A stretch of DNA of 64,000 nt, from contig JAFLCP010000010.1 of assembly GCA_017303505.1 (NCBI GenBank), positions 1-64,000 on the forward strand, written 5' to 3'. Shown here piece by piece: positions 19,924 through 29,359 of this stretch. The stretch is from Planctomycetota bacterium. Lineage in GTDB: Bacteria; Planctomycetota; Planctomycetia; Pirellulales; Pirellulaceae. How positions within the stretch are numbered: position 1 is the first letter of the stretch; each line of letters opens with the position of its first letter. The position numbers and the translations under genes were made by a program. The notes below the pieces were generated by a model. It saw nothing but the letters and a program-made list of their open reading frames with translations. It was not told the origin of the DNA and ran no database searches.

Positions 19924-21828
19924 GTGATCAATCTGAAAGTTATTGCTGTATTCTTGAGTATTCTTGCGACGATGTGGGGAGCTGCAAATGCTCAGCAGTC
20001 CGATAGAGCGACGTCAAATCAAGAAAACGGAGCTCAAACGGTTGAAAAGCGAACTGCTTCAATTGCTTTGTCAGTGGACTCAGGCTCCCAAGTGGTAGAT
20101 GTTTATTTGTTCGCAGGTCAGTCGAATATGCAAGGGATCGGAAGGATTGCTGATCTGCCGGTAAGTGTTCCAAAGAAAATTCCTTTCACCTACTTTTGGA
20201 ACCAGCAGGAATTTGAGCCATTAGTTTTATCGAAGACCAAAGTTTCGACCAGGCTTACGGAGTTTGGACCTGAAGTTGGTTTTGCTTTGGCTACTGCACG
20301 GGCTCATCAATTAGTGTATATCGTCAAATACTATGCCAGCGGGATGCCTTTGCACTCGGGCTGGGACGGAAACAATTGGATCGGTGACGAGGGGGCACCT
20401 GGGCGTCGCAATTTCTACCCTGGCAAAAATCAAGGGGACACGAATATGGGAAGACTCTACATCGCGATGCGAAAGGAATTTCTCAATGCTATACAGAGTC
20501 TAAAAAATGCTGGCGTAACCCCAAAGGTTCGCGGCATAATTTGGATGCAAGGCGAACAAGACTCGAAGCAACAAGTGTCTGCATCGAACTATGCTGCCAA
20601 CCTCAAGTTGCTGCGACAGAGACTGGCCGAAGACTTGAATGTTGCGGAGGACTTACCCATGGTGTTTGGACAAGTCCTGCCACACGATCCACCTTTAGAA
20701 CGCTTTACCCATCGCGATGAAATTCGAGCTCAGATGGCTGCTAGTGACTTTCGATCTGGTAAGCCGGAAGCGATGAACAATACGGTGATGGTTTCAACCG
20801 ACGGACTCTCTCTTCTACCAGATACTGTTCACTATGATGCTGCCGGACAGCTTGAATTAGGAACGCAATTTGGCAAAGCGATGAAGGGGCTGTGCCGAAC
20901 TAGTTTACGTGTTATGACGTTCAACATACTGCAAGCGGGAGGTGAGGCGAGCAACGTGGGTTTCAATAACTCGTCTTTTGACGGCTCGCGGATGGATGAG
21001 CTTGCCGCTGTCATTCGCTTGGCTAATGCGGATGTTGTCGGCGTGCAAGAAGATTGTACGTCCGACGATTTACTGCGAGAGCTCGGAGATCCATGGTATC
21101 GAGTCGGTTCCATCTATTCGCGCTTGCCACTTACAAAGGTGAGTGTCGAACCTTACCTAACTGTTGCAAAAGTGGAGCTCACCAAAGAGCGTTCCGTGAC
21201 GATCGTGAATTGTCATTGGTTTCCGCCAAAGAATGGATACGGTCCCGATTTGGCGCAGGCGGAGCTTCGAGCGCAGTCGGATCTTTCAGATGCCAGCGGT
21301 ATTGCGCACAGGATTATCGAAAAATGTGCGGTTCCTCAAGGGCCAAGTGGTTATGAAGCAACGGTGCAACCAATTGAGAAGGCAATGGAGAATCAAGAGG
21401 CAGTTATCTTAACCGGAGACTTCAACGAGCCCAGTCATCTTGATTGGACCGAGCGGTATGCCAAGGAGGGGACGGATCGCTGGGTCGTGAATCCAACCGG
21501 AAAACCCCTTCGGTTTGCGATTGATTGGCCTGGCTCAAAGAGGTTAGCTTCGATAGGCATGCAGGATAGTTATCGTGCAATACATCCCAATGAAGTTGAA
21601 CGCCTGGGAGTTACTTGGACGCCTCCCTATCCGGAGAAGGCGCCTGGTCGTCGCAACTACGGCGATCAAGTGCTTGATCGAATCGATCGAGTGTACCATG
21701 CGGGCACCATGCTTTATCCAGTTGCGGCAGAGGTGGTCGGAGAGGCTACTTCGACTTCAGATATTGTGTTTCCTGGTCGCTGGCCCTCCGATCATCGGGC
21801 TGTCGTCATTAACTTTCGTATTGAATGA
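19924..21828 (+). CDS. Exported two-domain enzyme: SASA-type carbohydrate esterase fused to an endonuclease/exonuclease/phosphatase domain
   Basis: 634 residues from GTG 19924 (GGGA upstream; a TTG at 19906 is possible), with a signal peptide cut near GAANAQ. Domain 1 (about 55-310): DVYLFAGQSNMQGIG with the GQSNM nucleophile, GIIWMQGEQDS and DTVHYDAAGQ, the SGNH-like sialate O-acetylesterase/acetylxylan-esterase family. Domain 2 (about 320-634): LRVMTFNILQAGGEAS, VVGVQE, VNCHWFPPKNGYG, LTGDFNEPSHLDW and RWPSDHRAVVINF, the EEP metal-dependent phosphodiesterase fold. Both domains keep their catalytic residues. The fusion is unusual; an extracellular role in breaking down decorated polymers is inference. 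Confidence 0.87.
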   Translation: MINLKVIAVFLSILATMWGAANAQQSDRATSNQENGAQTVEKRTASIALSVDSGSQVVDVYLFAGQSNMQGIGRIADLPVSVPKKIPFTYFWNQQEFEPLVLSKTKVSTRLTEFGPEVGFALATARAHQLVYIVKYYASGMPLHSGWDGNNWIGDEGAPGRRNFYPGKNQGDTNMGRLYIAMRKEFLNAIQSLKNAGVTPKVRGIIWMQGEQDSKQQVSASNYAANLKLLRQRLAEDLNVAEDLPMVFGQVLPHDPPLERFTHRDEIRAQMAASDFRSGKPEAMNNTVMVSTDGLSLLPDTVHYDAAGQLELGTQFGKAMKGLCRTSLRVMTFNILQAGGEASNVGFNNSSFDGSRMDELAAVIRLANADVVGVQEDCTSDDLLRELGDPWYRVGSIYSRLPLTKVSVEPYLTVAKVELTKERSVTIVNCHWFPPKNGYGPDLAQAELRAQSDLSDASGIAHRIIEKCAVPQGPSGYEATVQPIEKAMENQEAVILTGDFNEPSHLDWTERYAKEGTDRWVVNPTGKPLRFAIDWPGSKRLASIGMQDSYRAIHPNEVERLGVTWTPPYPEKAPGRRNYGDQVLDRIDRVYHAGTMLYPVAAEVVGEATSTSDIVFPGRWPSDHRAVVINFRIE

Positions 21829-22974
21829 TTGCAAGTTTGTCTCTGCGATCGGGAATAGCGTTCAGGCAACAAGTACAATACGTCACTATATCTGCGAAAA
21901 ATCCTGAAAATCCGCTCGAATCGGGCGTGGATTTAGGCGGATTTCTCGCCAACTTTGGACTCAATTTCGGCACAGAACCTTGAGGGACATTCACGCAAGA
22001 ACTCACTCAAGGTTTCTGTCGCACATTCTCTCGTCTGTTCAGTAGGGAAACAACACTCGCCAATTCCATAGATGATTCTCGGGTGTTGCGAGAGGTTCAA
22101 TGAAACAATGGTTGAGCCTTAGTCCGAATCGTGTTTGCAGTGCCATCGCGGTAACTATAGCGAGGAACGCGATCAGCATGTTGAAAACGCGATTACGAAA
22201 GCGGTCTATGTTCAAAACGTCGGTTTTCTACTAAGCCTGATGGGGCTGGTAACGTTGCAGACCAAGGCTAATCAGTTTCAGGCCTGATTCTGGCTATTAT
22301 TTCTGATGTTTGATGTCGCTTTTGTTATATAGAATCGAAGGCTTCTCTCGCGTCATCGGATGGAGTTTAGGGTCAGCCATAATGCTTCATGTGGCAATTT
22401 GGTAGGATAAGGGTAAAGAGAGAAGTACGAACTGTGAATGTGGCAAATTTAGCCTGCGAGTGCTACGGCTTGATCTTGTGCGAGCTTTTCACCGCATCTT
22501 TGACTTAATTAACTGGTGGCATTTGGCCTTACATGGCACAGCAAAGAGACTCATTAGGCATGGTGATGTTTGATGTTAGAACTTTGAAAGGCTACAATAT
22601 TTAAGTTCCTGAGAGACTGAGTAATGAAGAATGACTTGTCGAGAAGTATGTTAGCTGTAGCAAGGCGTTTTCGTCGACTTGGTTTGTACTGGAAATGAAA
22701 CGGTCGCGCATCATCTCCACTTGTGACCAAATTTCCTCGCTAGGGAACATAAGAAAGAACCTAACTTAAGAATGATCGTTCGATTGAGAATCGAAAGGAT
22801 TTTAGTTAGGAGTATTCGAGTCCCTTTAAAGAGAGTCGCGAGCCATACAACTATCGTCCGTTGCTTGCTGCGTCTGCCCATATGTCCTAAGAGCGCTTAA
22901 CCCGGTTGATGTCGGGTTGTGATCAAAAGTGACTAGGTGTCGTGTCCTTGGTTCGACCGAAAGCGAAGAACGAA
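21829..22974. other. Long gene-free stretch (about 1.1 kb)
   Basis: Only short scattered frames. A small hairpin (AACCCG/CGGGTT, about 22898-22919) lies before the next gene. I see no tRNA, known RNA or clear remnant; possibly decayed DNA. Confidence 0.4.
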
Positions 22975-24663
22975 ATGATCTCCCCGTTTCAATGCACTTG
23001 CACTTCAAGAATCATATTCTTAGTGGTTTGCGCTTTGGCAGTATGTTCAAGCGGATCCGCGGAGGATCAATGGAGTAAAGGTTCTGCAGGCGAGTCCTGG
23101 GATCGAATCAATCGCCTACAGAGCGTGGGACGAAGAGCTCACACTAGATCTAACTTCGTCGTTACCTGTACCAAAAGTGAGTCTGCCGTAGAACGTGCTG
23201 CGGCCGTATGTTGGATTGCGCGGACGGGTAGCTTTGCACATGTTGAGGACTTGAAGGCTCTCTTGAACGATCCGTCGCCTACTGTGCGTCGTCTGGCATG
23301 GCTCGCTTTATTGAATCTTCCAGATGTAAATGCCGCAAAGATCGTGCTATGGGCAATAGAGACGAAAGAAATGTTGCCGCCTGTTGATGAAGATCAATAT
23401 GGCGGTATAGGGGCTGAGATTGACGACCTCGTACGCATCTGTCAGGAGTCGTTTGTCGAGCGATATAACTGGATTGCTGGAATAGCAAACCGCGACGAAT
23501 GGATTGATCGCCACCTCAAAGATTTGACGAACAGTAATAGCGTCCAGATAGAACTCAAGTGCTCCATTGTGGACGCGACAGAATATCTTTTGTTTTCCGT
23601 GACGCCTGATACCAATGTTATTTTTCAAGCGTTTTTGAGCGAACCAATTGAAGTGGAAACGGCCGCCCAGAGGGCTTGGTCGGATTTAAGTCCCTATGCA
23701 AGAGTTGTCGTTCAGGACCTTGAATTACTTCACGTTGAACTTATGGACAATGAGAATGCAACGGAGGAGTTTCCTCCCGGTGTTTACGCTGTATCCTTCC
23801 AACCCACTGGGAAGTTTGAGCCATCGCCTTTAGAGCGATTTCCGTTTTACGTTCGCATTCAACGGTCCAGCGTCCAGGAGCAGGAAATTCAAGAGTTACT
23901 CGAAAAGCCATTGAACAGTCAGGCAGTGAAACGGCTCGGTCGACTACGGGCTCAAGCGGCAGTGCCTTCTCTGATTGAGCACTTCGTATCCAGTACAGGG
24001 TGTGAGCAATTTCTTACCGGAAAATCCCTTGCATTGATCGGTGATGCTCGGGCGACGAAGGCGTTTCTCAATGTTCACCATCTTTCGTGTGACGATACGA
24101 GTTCTAGTTCTCATTCTCTAATACAAATGCTGGATCCCAAAGCCAAGCGAATCTGCAGTGAAGCAATACTTGAGATGGGCACCGCATTGTTGGACAACTG
24201 GGAATCGACTCTCTCGACAGACAATCGATGGAGAGAAATTTTTCGAGTTGCACAGGCTTTCTATAACTGCGAGCGACCGTTGAGGGCCGAACAAAGCGAG
24301 ATCGGTGCCGAGTTGGCTTCTCGCCTGGTCGAGCAAGGCCGTTCCCTTGTCGGTGATGAGCGCCAAGTTCACCTCTATTTGACGAGCGAATACCTTGTTG
24401 CCTATCTCGGTGGTGACTCCACACTCATTGTTGAATGGGTTCGTGCCAACAGGGAAGATCCCGAATTGATTCTCGCATTTCTCAGAGAGTTCTTGTGGAG
24501 TTCCCGCATGGAAGCAACTGGATTCGAATACAGTAGGCAATGTTTACAGGAATTGGAGAAAGAGATTTTGCAATGGAGAACATCGGCATCCCTTAACGAA
24601 GATCAAAAAAACAGACTAGACAAAGAAATTTCTCATCTTCAGTCTAAAAGAAGTCCGCGGTAA
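22975..24663 (+). CDS. Exported HEAT-repeat protein
   Basis: 562 residues from ATG 22975 (a GTG at 22942 adds 11 residues before the signal peptide MISPFQCTCTSRIIFLVVCA). After the signal peptide, HEAT-like helices: VERAAAVCWIARTGSFAHVE, LKALLNDPSPTVRRLAWLAL, and later LNSQAVKRLGRLRAQAAVPS and LIGDARATKAFLNVHHL. The middle (about 190-300) is a beta-rich stretch with LKCSIVDATEYLLFSVTP and FPPGVYAVSF that I do not recognise. Likely a periplasmic scaffold; no enzymatic motif seen. Confidence 0.72.
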   Translation: MISPFQCTCTSRIIFLVVCALAVCSSGSAEDQWSKGSAGESWDRINRLQSVGRRAHTRSNFVVTCTKSESAVERAAAVCWIARTGSFAHVEDLKALLNDPSPTVRRLAWLALLNLPDVNAAKIVLWAIETKEMLPPVDEDQYGGIGAEIDDLVRICQESFVERYNWIAGIANRDEWIDRHLKDLTNSNSVQIELKCSIVDATEYLLFSVTPDTNVIFQAFLSEPIEVETAAQRAWSDLSPYARVVVQDLELLHVELMDNENATEEFPPGVYAVSFQPTGKFEPSPLERFPFYVRIQRSSVQEQEIQELLEKPLNSQAVKRLGRLRAQAAVPSLIEHFVSSTGCEQFLTGKSLALIGDARATKAFLNVHHLSCDDTSSSSHSLIQMLDPKAKRICSEAILEMGTALLDNWESTLSTDNRWREIFRVAQAFYNCERPLRAEQSEIGAELASRLVEQGRSLVGDERQVHLYLTSEYLVAYLGGDSTLIVEWVRANREDPELILAFLREFLWSSRMEATGFEYSRQCLQELEKEILQWRTSASLNEDQKNRLDKEISHLQSKRSPR

Positions 24664-24816
24664 AGGTTGTGTGGCGATGCCGAGATTAGGGTTCCAGTGA
24701 TTCGATCATTGTCCATCGGCGTTTAAGGCTTAGTCTGCTCTTGGGCGAAAATTCTTCTAATGGCATCAGACTAGACAAACAGCTTTCAAACAAAGATCGC
24801 GGCGTTATCATCGAAT

Positions 24817-25722
24817 CTAATTCAAGGGCGTATAAGCTCCGGGACGTGTTGGCGGGAGACGGCCAGCGTCGATCATGTTGAAAGTCAATTGACAATTGAG
24901 TGGAAGAGATTTCGAACTCACTAGATCCAAGACCCAAGCGCCAGGACAAATAACCAAGCGTCGTTCTGGACAGCAAATACAGATCATACTTTCTGTACTG
25001 CGGTATTTAAGGCGGCGCCATTCCCATTCCAAGTCGTTGCAGAAGCACTGTCCAAGTTCTGCACCAAGCTCTATTGCGAGATCAGTCTTTATTACTTCAG
25101 TCAACTTCCCTTTGCGGCGAACCTTTTCAATCTCGGCCTCTACTAGTTCCAATCGCCATATGACGTTAGTTGACTTCGTTATTCCAAGTCGCTTTTCAGC
25201 AGATTGGAGAATCTGTTTCAATTCGCGCGAGTCTTCAGGACTCAACGCATCGTCAGATACCTTCGACGTTTTCCTTTTCTCCGTAATCGCAGGGGCTTTT
25301 CTCTCATAGCTAGAAGGATCAAAGACGTTGTCTTTGGCCAAGCGTTTGAATATGGGATGGTCCAATAATGTGCCAGACCTCGCCAGGAACCGGAGTATCA
25401 CGGCGAATTTCTTTGTCCGATAAATTCGGATGATCTCTCCTTTGGAAAGTGCAAACGCGTTGCAATCCCATTCTGCCCCAAAGGTCTTGATTTTCAACAT
25501 TCTTTCGTCAAAAATCTGCACATCAGCAATTTTCTGTGGCCGGCTCTTTCGTCCTCTTGTATTCCATTCGATCCGGTCGGCCAATTTACTTGCACCGCTG
25601 GTTAGTTTGTAGATTTCAACCGAAGTAATTTCGCATTGTCCCAGGGCGCCTCTAAATCGCAGAAGAACGTTGCTCCGACGGATTTTGCCGTACCGTCCCA
25701 AACAATGTGGTTTAACCGCCAC
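24817..25722 (-). CDS. Protein of unknown function, possibly frameshifted near its start
   Basis: 301 residues in this frame, with no signal peptide. The middle (KIADVQIFDERMLKIKTFG, FAVILRFLARSGTLLDHPIF) reads well. The C-terminal part (AIELGAELGQCFCNDLEWEW then CCPERRLVICPGAWVLDLVS) resembles the DUF3806-like pattern of immunity-type proteins, a weak match. The first 30 residues read poorly, whereas the neighbouring frame (25602-25805: HRWRLNHIVWDGTAKSVGAT then FFCDLEAPWDNA) reads well up to about 25640. A one-base shift there would join the two into a longer protein, so the gene may be broken or the assembly may have an error. Confidence 0.5.
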   Translation of the reverse strand: MAVKPHCLGRYGKIRRSNVLLRFRGALGQCEITSVEIYKLTSGASKLADRIEWNTRGRKSRPQKIADVQIFDERMLKIKTFGAEWDCNAFALSKGEIIRIYRTKKFAVILRFLARSGTLLDHPIFKRLAKDNVFDPSSYERKAPAITEKRKTSKVSDDALSPEDSRELKQILQSAEKRLGITKSTNVIWRLELVEAEIEKVRRKGKLTEVIKTDLAIELGAELGQCFCNDLEWEWRRLKYRSTESMICICCPERRLVICPGAWVLDLVSSKSLPLNCQLTFNMIDAGRLPPTRPGAYTPLN

Positions 25723-26195
25723 CTATGTGCGTTCTTAATGGAAAGGCAGCCCATGTTGAATTGCTGCGCTAATGCCGCATCTTGGAGATCAGAACTTCCT
25801 TGCATCTCTGCCGCTTCGATGGGAGAGTGTGTATTGGCTTTTAGGATCCAAAATCATTGCTGCTAGATTAGCACAGATGTTGATTGAGAAAAATAAGGCA
25901 TTGGCGAGAGTTATCACTGTCGCCAATAGAACAAGAGTCATCCATTTATGGGTTTCACGTTACCGTATTCCTTGCCAAGCAAATAGCGATAGCTGTTTTC
26001 AGGCTTCGGTCTGTGGGCCCAGATCGAGATCCCGTTGGAAAGCTGGATCTCTGCGAATTTTCAATATCGGGGAACAACCGCGAACAGGTACCTAGATGTG
26101 ATTGCTGGTCCTCTTCGAGTTCAAATCGTACAATAAAGTCTGACGGGATAGCACGCAAAGTCTGCATCGAAGCGTTAACAAGCAATTGGTTTATA
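25723..26195. other. Gene-free stretch before kptA
   Basis: Includes the possible upstream frame of the previous gene (to 25805). An open frame extends from 25884 into kptA but its first 104 codons are not conserved-looking. No promoter recognised. Confidence 0.4.
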
Positions 26196-26759
26196 ATGAC
26201 GACATCAAAAGATAACCTAACATCCACCAGCAAGTTTCTCAGTCTTGTTCTCCGGCATCGGCCGGAAATCGTTGGAATGCAACTTGATCCCGAAGGGTGG
26301 TTGGCCATCGATGAACTTATCGAAAACGCGAATCGTCGAGGAAATCAACTTTCACTGGAACTGTTGCATGAAGTTGTGGCGTCCTGCGAAAAGAAACGGT
26401 TCGCGCTCAGCGAGGATGGACTCCGAATTAGAGCCAATCAAGGACATTCCGTTCCTGATATTGAGCTCAATCTTGAACCAGTGGTACCTCCAGCTTTGCT
26501 CTATCATGGAACGGTAGCGAAATTCTTGGGAAGTATTCATAAGCAGGGACTTCTCAAACGCTCGCGCAATCATGTGCATTTGTCTGCAGATGTCGAAACG
26601 GCCGAGAAGGTTGGAGCACGGCGTGGCGAACCTGTTATTCTCATCATCCAAGCCGCTACGATGTATGACAACGGGCATGCTTTCTATCTGGCCGCGAACG
26701 GAGTTTGGTTGACGGATAGTGTGCCGGTGCCCTTCATCGAGTTTCCAGAGTCCGAGTGA
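26196..26759 (+). CDS. kptA: RNA 2'-phosphotransferase (Tpt1/KptA family)
   Basis: 187 residues from ATG 26196, the usual family length; the open frame upstream is not part of it. Motifs: TSKFLSLVLRHRPEIVGMQL (catalytic Arg-His in LRHRP), DPEGWLAIDELIENAN, KKRFALSEDGLRIRANQGHS (RANQGHS), LYHGTVAKFLGSI, NHVHLSADVETAEKVGARRG and FYLAANGVWLTDSVP. The enzyme transfers a 2'-phosphate from RNA to NAD+, forming ADP-ribose 1'',2''-cyclic phosphate. In eukaryotes it finishes tRNA splicing; the bacterial substrate is uncertain. It is 20 kb from the Ro60-tRNA array, so a functional link is only suggestive. Confidence 0.93.
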   Translation: MTTSKDNLTSTSKFLSLVLRHRPEIVGMQLDPEGWLAIDELIENANRRGNQLSLELLHEVVASCEKKRFALSEDGLRIRANQGHSVPDIELNLEPVVPPALLYHGTVAKFLGSIHKQGLLKRSRNHVHLSADVETAEKVGARRGEPVILIIQAATMYDNGHAFYLAANGVWLTDSVPVPFIEFPESE

Positions 26760-27283
26760 AGGTCTTTCTGTTTTGCCGATCACAAGCTGACTAGTCGCAT
26801 AGCGAGTGATGATTGGAGTTGTGGGAGAAAGTTTTGGCTGCTCGGTTTGCCTGAGCCAAGCCCATGACGCAAAACATTTTTCGTTTTCACTTCGCGATGT
26901 ATATGTAGCGGAGGTCTCGAACCTTCTTCTGTTTTGCTGGGAAAATTGTGTCCTCAAGCCAGATGCCGAAGAGGCTCGCCAAGACATCTCGACACAACAT
27001 GGCCCATATGCCCCGCTGGTAACGTCACTGAGAATTGTCGCGAAACCCATTGCTTAAGTGATGGTCCATCGACTCCGCCGGGCTCGTTCTCTTGTAAAAA
27101 GCCAACAGACCAGCATTTGCCATTGCATCGCAAAATCACGAGTTTACTCGCAGATATACTACACGCGTGACGACGTTAAAGGTCCGAACGCGATGTGGCG
27201 CAGAGTATCGTAGAGTTCGGCATGCCTTGAAGCAAATGTAGTCGTCGTACTTTTCGTTATCGTTTGCACAGACAACACGAAGG
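26760..27283. other. Gene-free stretch
   Basis: No coding frame, RNA or repeat that I can support. Confidence 0.4.
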
Positions 27284-29047
27284 GTGTCCATGGACCCAAC
27301 CAACCCGCAATCAACCACTGTAAATGGTTCGGGCAACGGCGCTCGACTTTGGCCGACATTACTGGTCGTTCTGACTCAAGTCGGCTTAGTCACAATCTGG
27401 ATTTCACCATCGAACGAAAACTTGTTTCGCTTGATGTTGATGACTTTAGGAGCGCTCCTCTGTTCGTTCATGTTCATGATCCTGCTCGTCTTTGCCAGTC
27501 GGCTCACTTGGCGAGTAAGTCTACTGACGATTTTGGCCATCGTGATTTTGGGAATCATCTCAGGAATTTGTGCTGCACCTTTTACGGCCATCGCTTACTT
27601 GATTTATGGTTTTCCCTTGGCGATGGTGGCGACCTGGATTGGATTGGCACTGACCCATAAACGCAGTGCAAAAAGCCAGATCTTAGGCATGGTTTCTGGA
27701 GCGGCGTTAGTTTGGCTTGGAATGTCGCAAATCCGAATTGAACGAGTGCAATGGTCGTTCTTGCCTGTTGTGGCTCTCCGCTGGCAACCCACTGCCGAAG
27801 AGAAACTTTTGGCTCAGGGGCCGTTCGAAACGCCGAAACTGTCAGAGAATAATGCGCAAGCCGCAGCGTGGTCTGCGGAGCGACTCGAGTGGCCAGGCTT
27901 TCGCGGCTTGCGCGGTGATGGTCGAGTCACCGAACCACTGCCGAAGATGGATTGGCAACAGAAACCTCCCAAAGAACTTTGGCGCCGTCCCGTTGGGCCT
28001 GGTTGGTCTTCGATGTCGGTTGTGTCTGGAAGACTATTCACTCAAGAGCAACGAGGTGGATATGAGTTAGTGTCATGTTACAACGCAGAGACAGGCGAGC
28101 CGGTTTGGCAACACAAGGAACAGAGCCGGTTTGAAGAAATGCAGTCGGGGGCTGGCCCACGAGCGACTCCTACTTTTGCGAACGGTATCATCTATGCCTA
28201 TGGGGCTAAGGCTGTACTGATGGCATTGGATGCTACCGATGGAAAGCTGCTTTGGCGTCGTGACTTAATGCTGGAGTTCAATGCGGCTCTACCGATTTGG
28301 GGATTCTGCACATCTCCTGTTGTTTACGGTGACAACGTTGTTGTCTTTGCCGGCGGAGATGGCGAGAACGGATTCATTGCCTTTGATAAAACAACGGGAG
28401 AGGTTCGCTGGCGAATGAGTGAGCGGGGAATGAACTTTAGTTCTCCGCAATTGATGAAGTTCGGTGAGCAGTCGATGCTGGTGATTAACAAAACTGGAGC
28501 GACTCTAGGGCTCGACCCGAACAGTGGCAAAGTGCTTTGGCAGCAGGAAACATTCTCTAATGGTAGCCCAGCCATTGTTCAACCACAGCAGTTGAACGAT
28601 ACCGGCCTGATTATCCCGTTCGGTGACGATAAAGGAGTTGGGTATATTGAGTTGACTTCAGCGCCAGATGCGAACTGGGGTGTTCAGGAGAAATGGAGGA
28701 CTCGCAGTATCAAGCCTTGGTACAATGACTATCTCTATCATGATGGGCATGTGTATGGTTTCGACAAACAGTTTTTTGTTTGCGTTGATACCCAAGATGG
28801 CTCACTAAAGTGGAAGAGTCGAAAGTTTGGCTTTGGCCAAGCAGTGCTTGTTCAATCGACGGGCCAAGTTGTGATGTTATCAGAGGATGGGGAAGTACGT
28901 CTGATCGATGTGTCGCCAGTGGAAAGCAAGCAGCTTGGTAGCGTTCAAGTTCTAAACGACACCTGTTGGAATCATCCCATCATTGCAGGTGGCAGACTTT
29001 ATGTTCGGAACTCGGTGGAGATGGTTTGTTTGGAACTGCCCCAATAG
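27284..29047 (+). CDS. Membrane-anchored PQQ-like beta-propeller protein
   Basis: 587 residues from GTG 27284 (ATG 27290 is equally possible). Residues 1-160 carry about five membrane spans (LWPTLLVVLTQVGLVTIW, LMLMTLGALLCSFMFMILLV, LLTILAIVILGIISG). From about 200: WPGFRGLRGDGRV, ELWRRPVGPGWSSMSVVSGR and repeated propeller blades (CYNAETGEPVWQH, ALDATDGKLLWRRD, AFDKTTGEVRWRM, GLDPNSGKVLWQQE, CVDTQDGSLKWKSR), each with the T/S-G-x-x-x-W pattern. The WPxFRG-x-x-GDG entry is common in planctomycete PQQ-like proteins. No evidence of quinone binding; probably structural or a BamB-like surface function. Confidence 0.87.
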   Translation: MSMDPTNPQSTTVNGSGNGARLWPTLLVVLTQVGLVTIWISPSNENLFRLMLMTLGALLCSFMFMILLVFASRLTWRVSLLTILAIVILGIISGICAAPFTAIAYLIYGFPLAMVATWIGLALTHKRSAKSQILGMVSGAALVWLGMSQIRIERVQWSFLPVVALRWQPTAEEKLLAQGPFETPKLSENNAQAAAWSAERLEWPGFRGLRGDGRVTEPLPKMDWQQKPPKELWRRPVGPGWSSMSVVSGRLFTQEQRGGYELVSCYNAETGEPVWQHKEQSRFEEMQSGAGPRATPTFANGIIYAYGAKAVLMALDATDGKLLWRRDLMLEFNAALPIWGFCTSPVVYGDNVVVFAGGDGENGFIAFDKTTGEVRWRMSERGMNFSSPQLMKFGEQSMLVINKTGATLGLDPNSGKVLWQQETFSNGSPAIVQPQQLNDTGLIIPFGDDKGVGYIELTSAPDANWGVQEKWRTRSIKPWYNDYLYHDGHVYGFDKQFFVCVDTQDGSLKWKSRKFGFGQAVLVQSTGQVVMLSEDGEVRLIDVSPVESKQLGSVQVLNDTCWNHPIIAGGRLYVRNSVEMVCLELPQ

Positions 29048-29254
29048 TTCTGATCCAGGACGGCACGAGACTCTAGGGGAATCAGGTGGCATCGCCTTGG
29101 TCTGCGATCGGAAAAAGCAGCTAGACGCTTCCTCGGCACTCCATGGTTAGATATCGACCCTGCACTACAAGGGGGGATAGGCACAGCTGTTAGCTCCCGT
29201 CAGCTCCCACACTCGAATAGGCCGAGAAAATCGAAAACTTCATCGCTAATTCCA

Positions 29255-29340
29255 ACTTTATTGCGGAGTAAAGTGTGGCTTTTCAGTAAATCGTGTTGCC
29301 CAAAATTACTAGAAATCCTATATTTATTCGGGAGTAAAGT
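29255..29340 (+). promoter_or_regulatory. Direct repeats with internal dyads upstream of the AbiE-like pair
   Basis: ACTTTATTGCGGAGTAAAGT (29255-29274; ACTTTA/TAAAGT dyad) and a second copy ending TTTATTCGGGAGTAAAGT (29323-29340), with similar flanks (GTGGCTTTT / TGCCATTTT). AbiEi antitoxins of related systems bind inverted repeats in their own promoter, so an autoregulatory operator is likely. Confidence 0.6.
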
Positions 29341-29359
29341 TGCCATTTTGGGTGAATTT

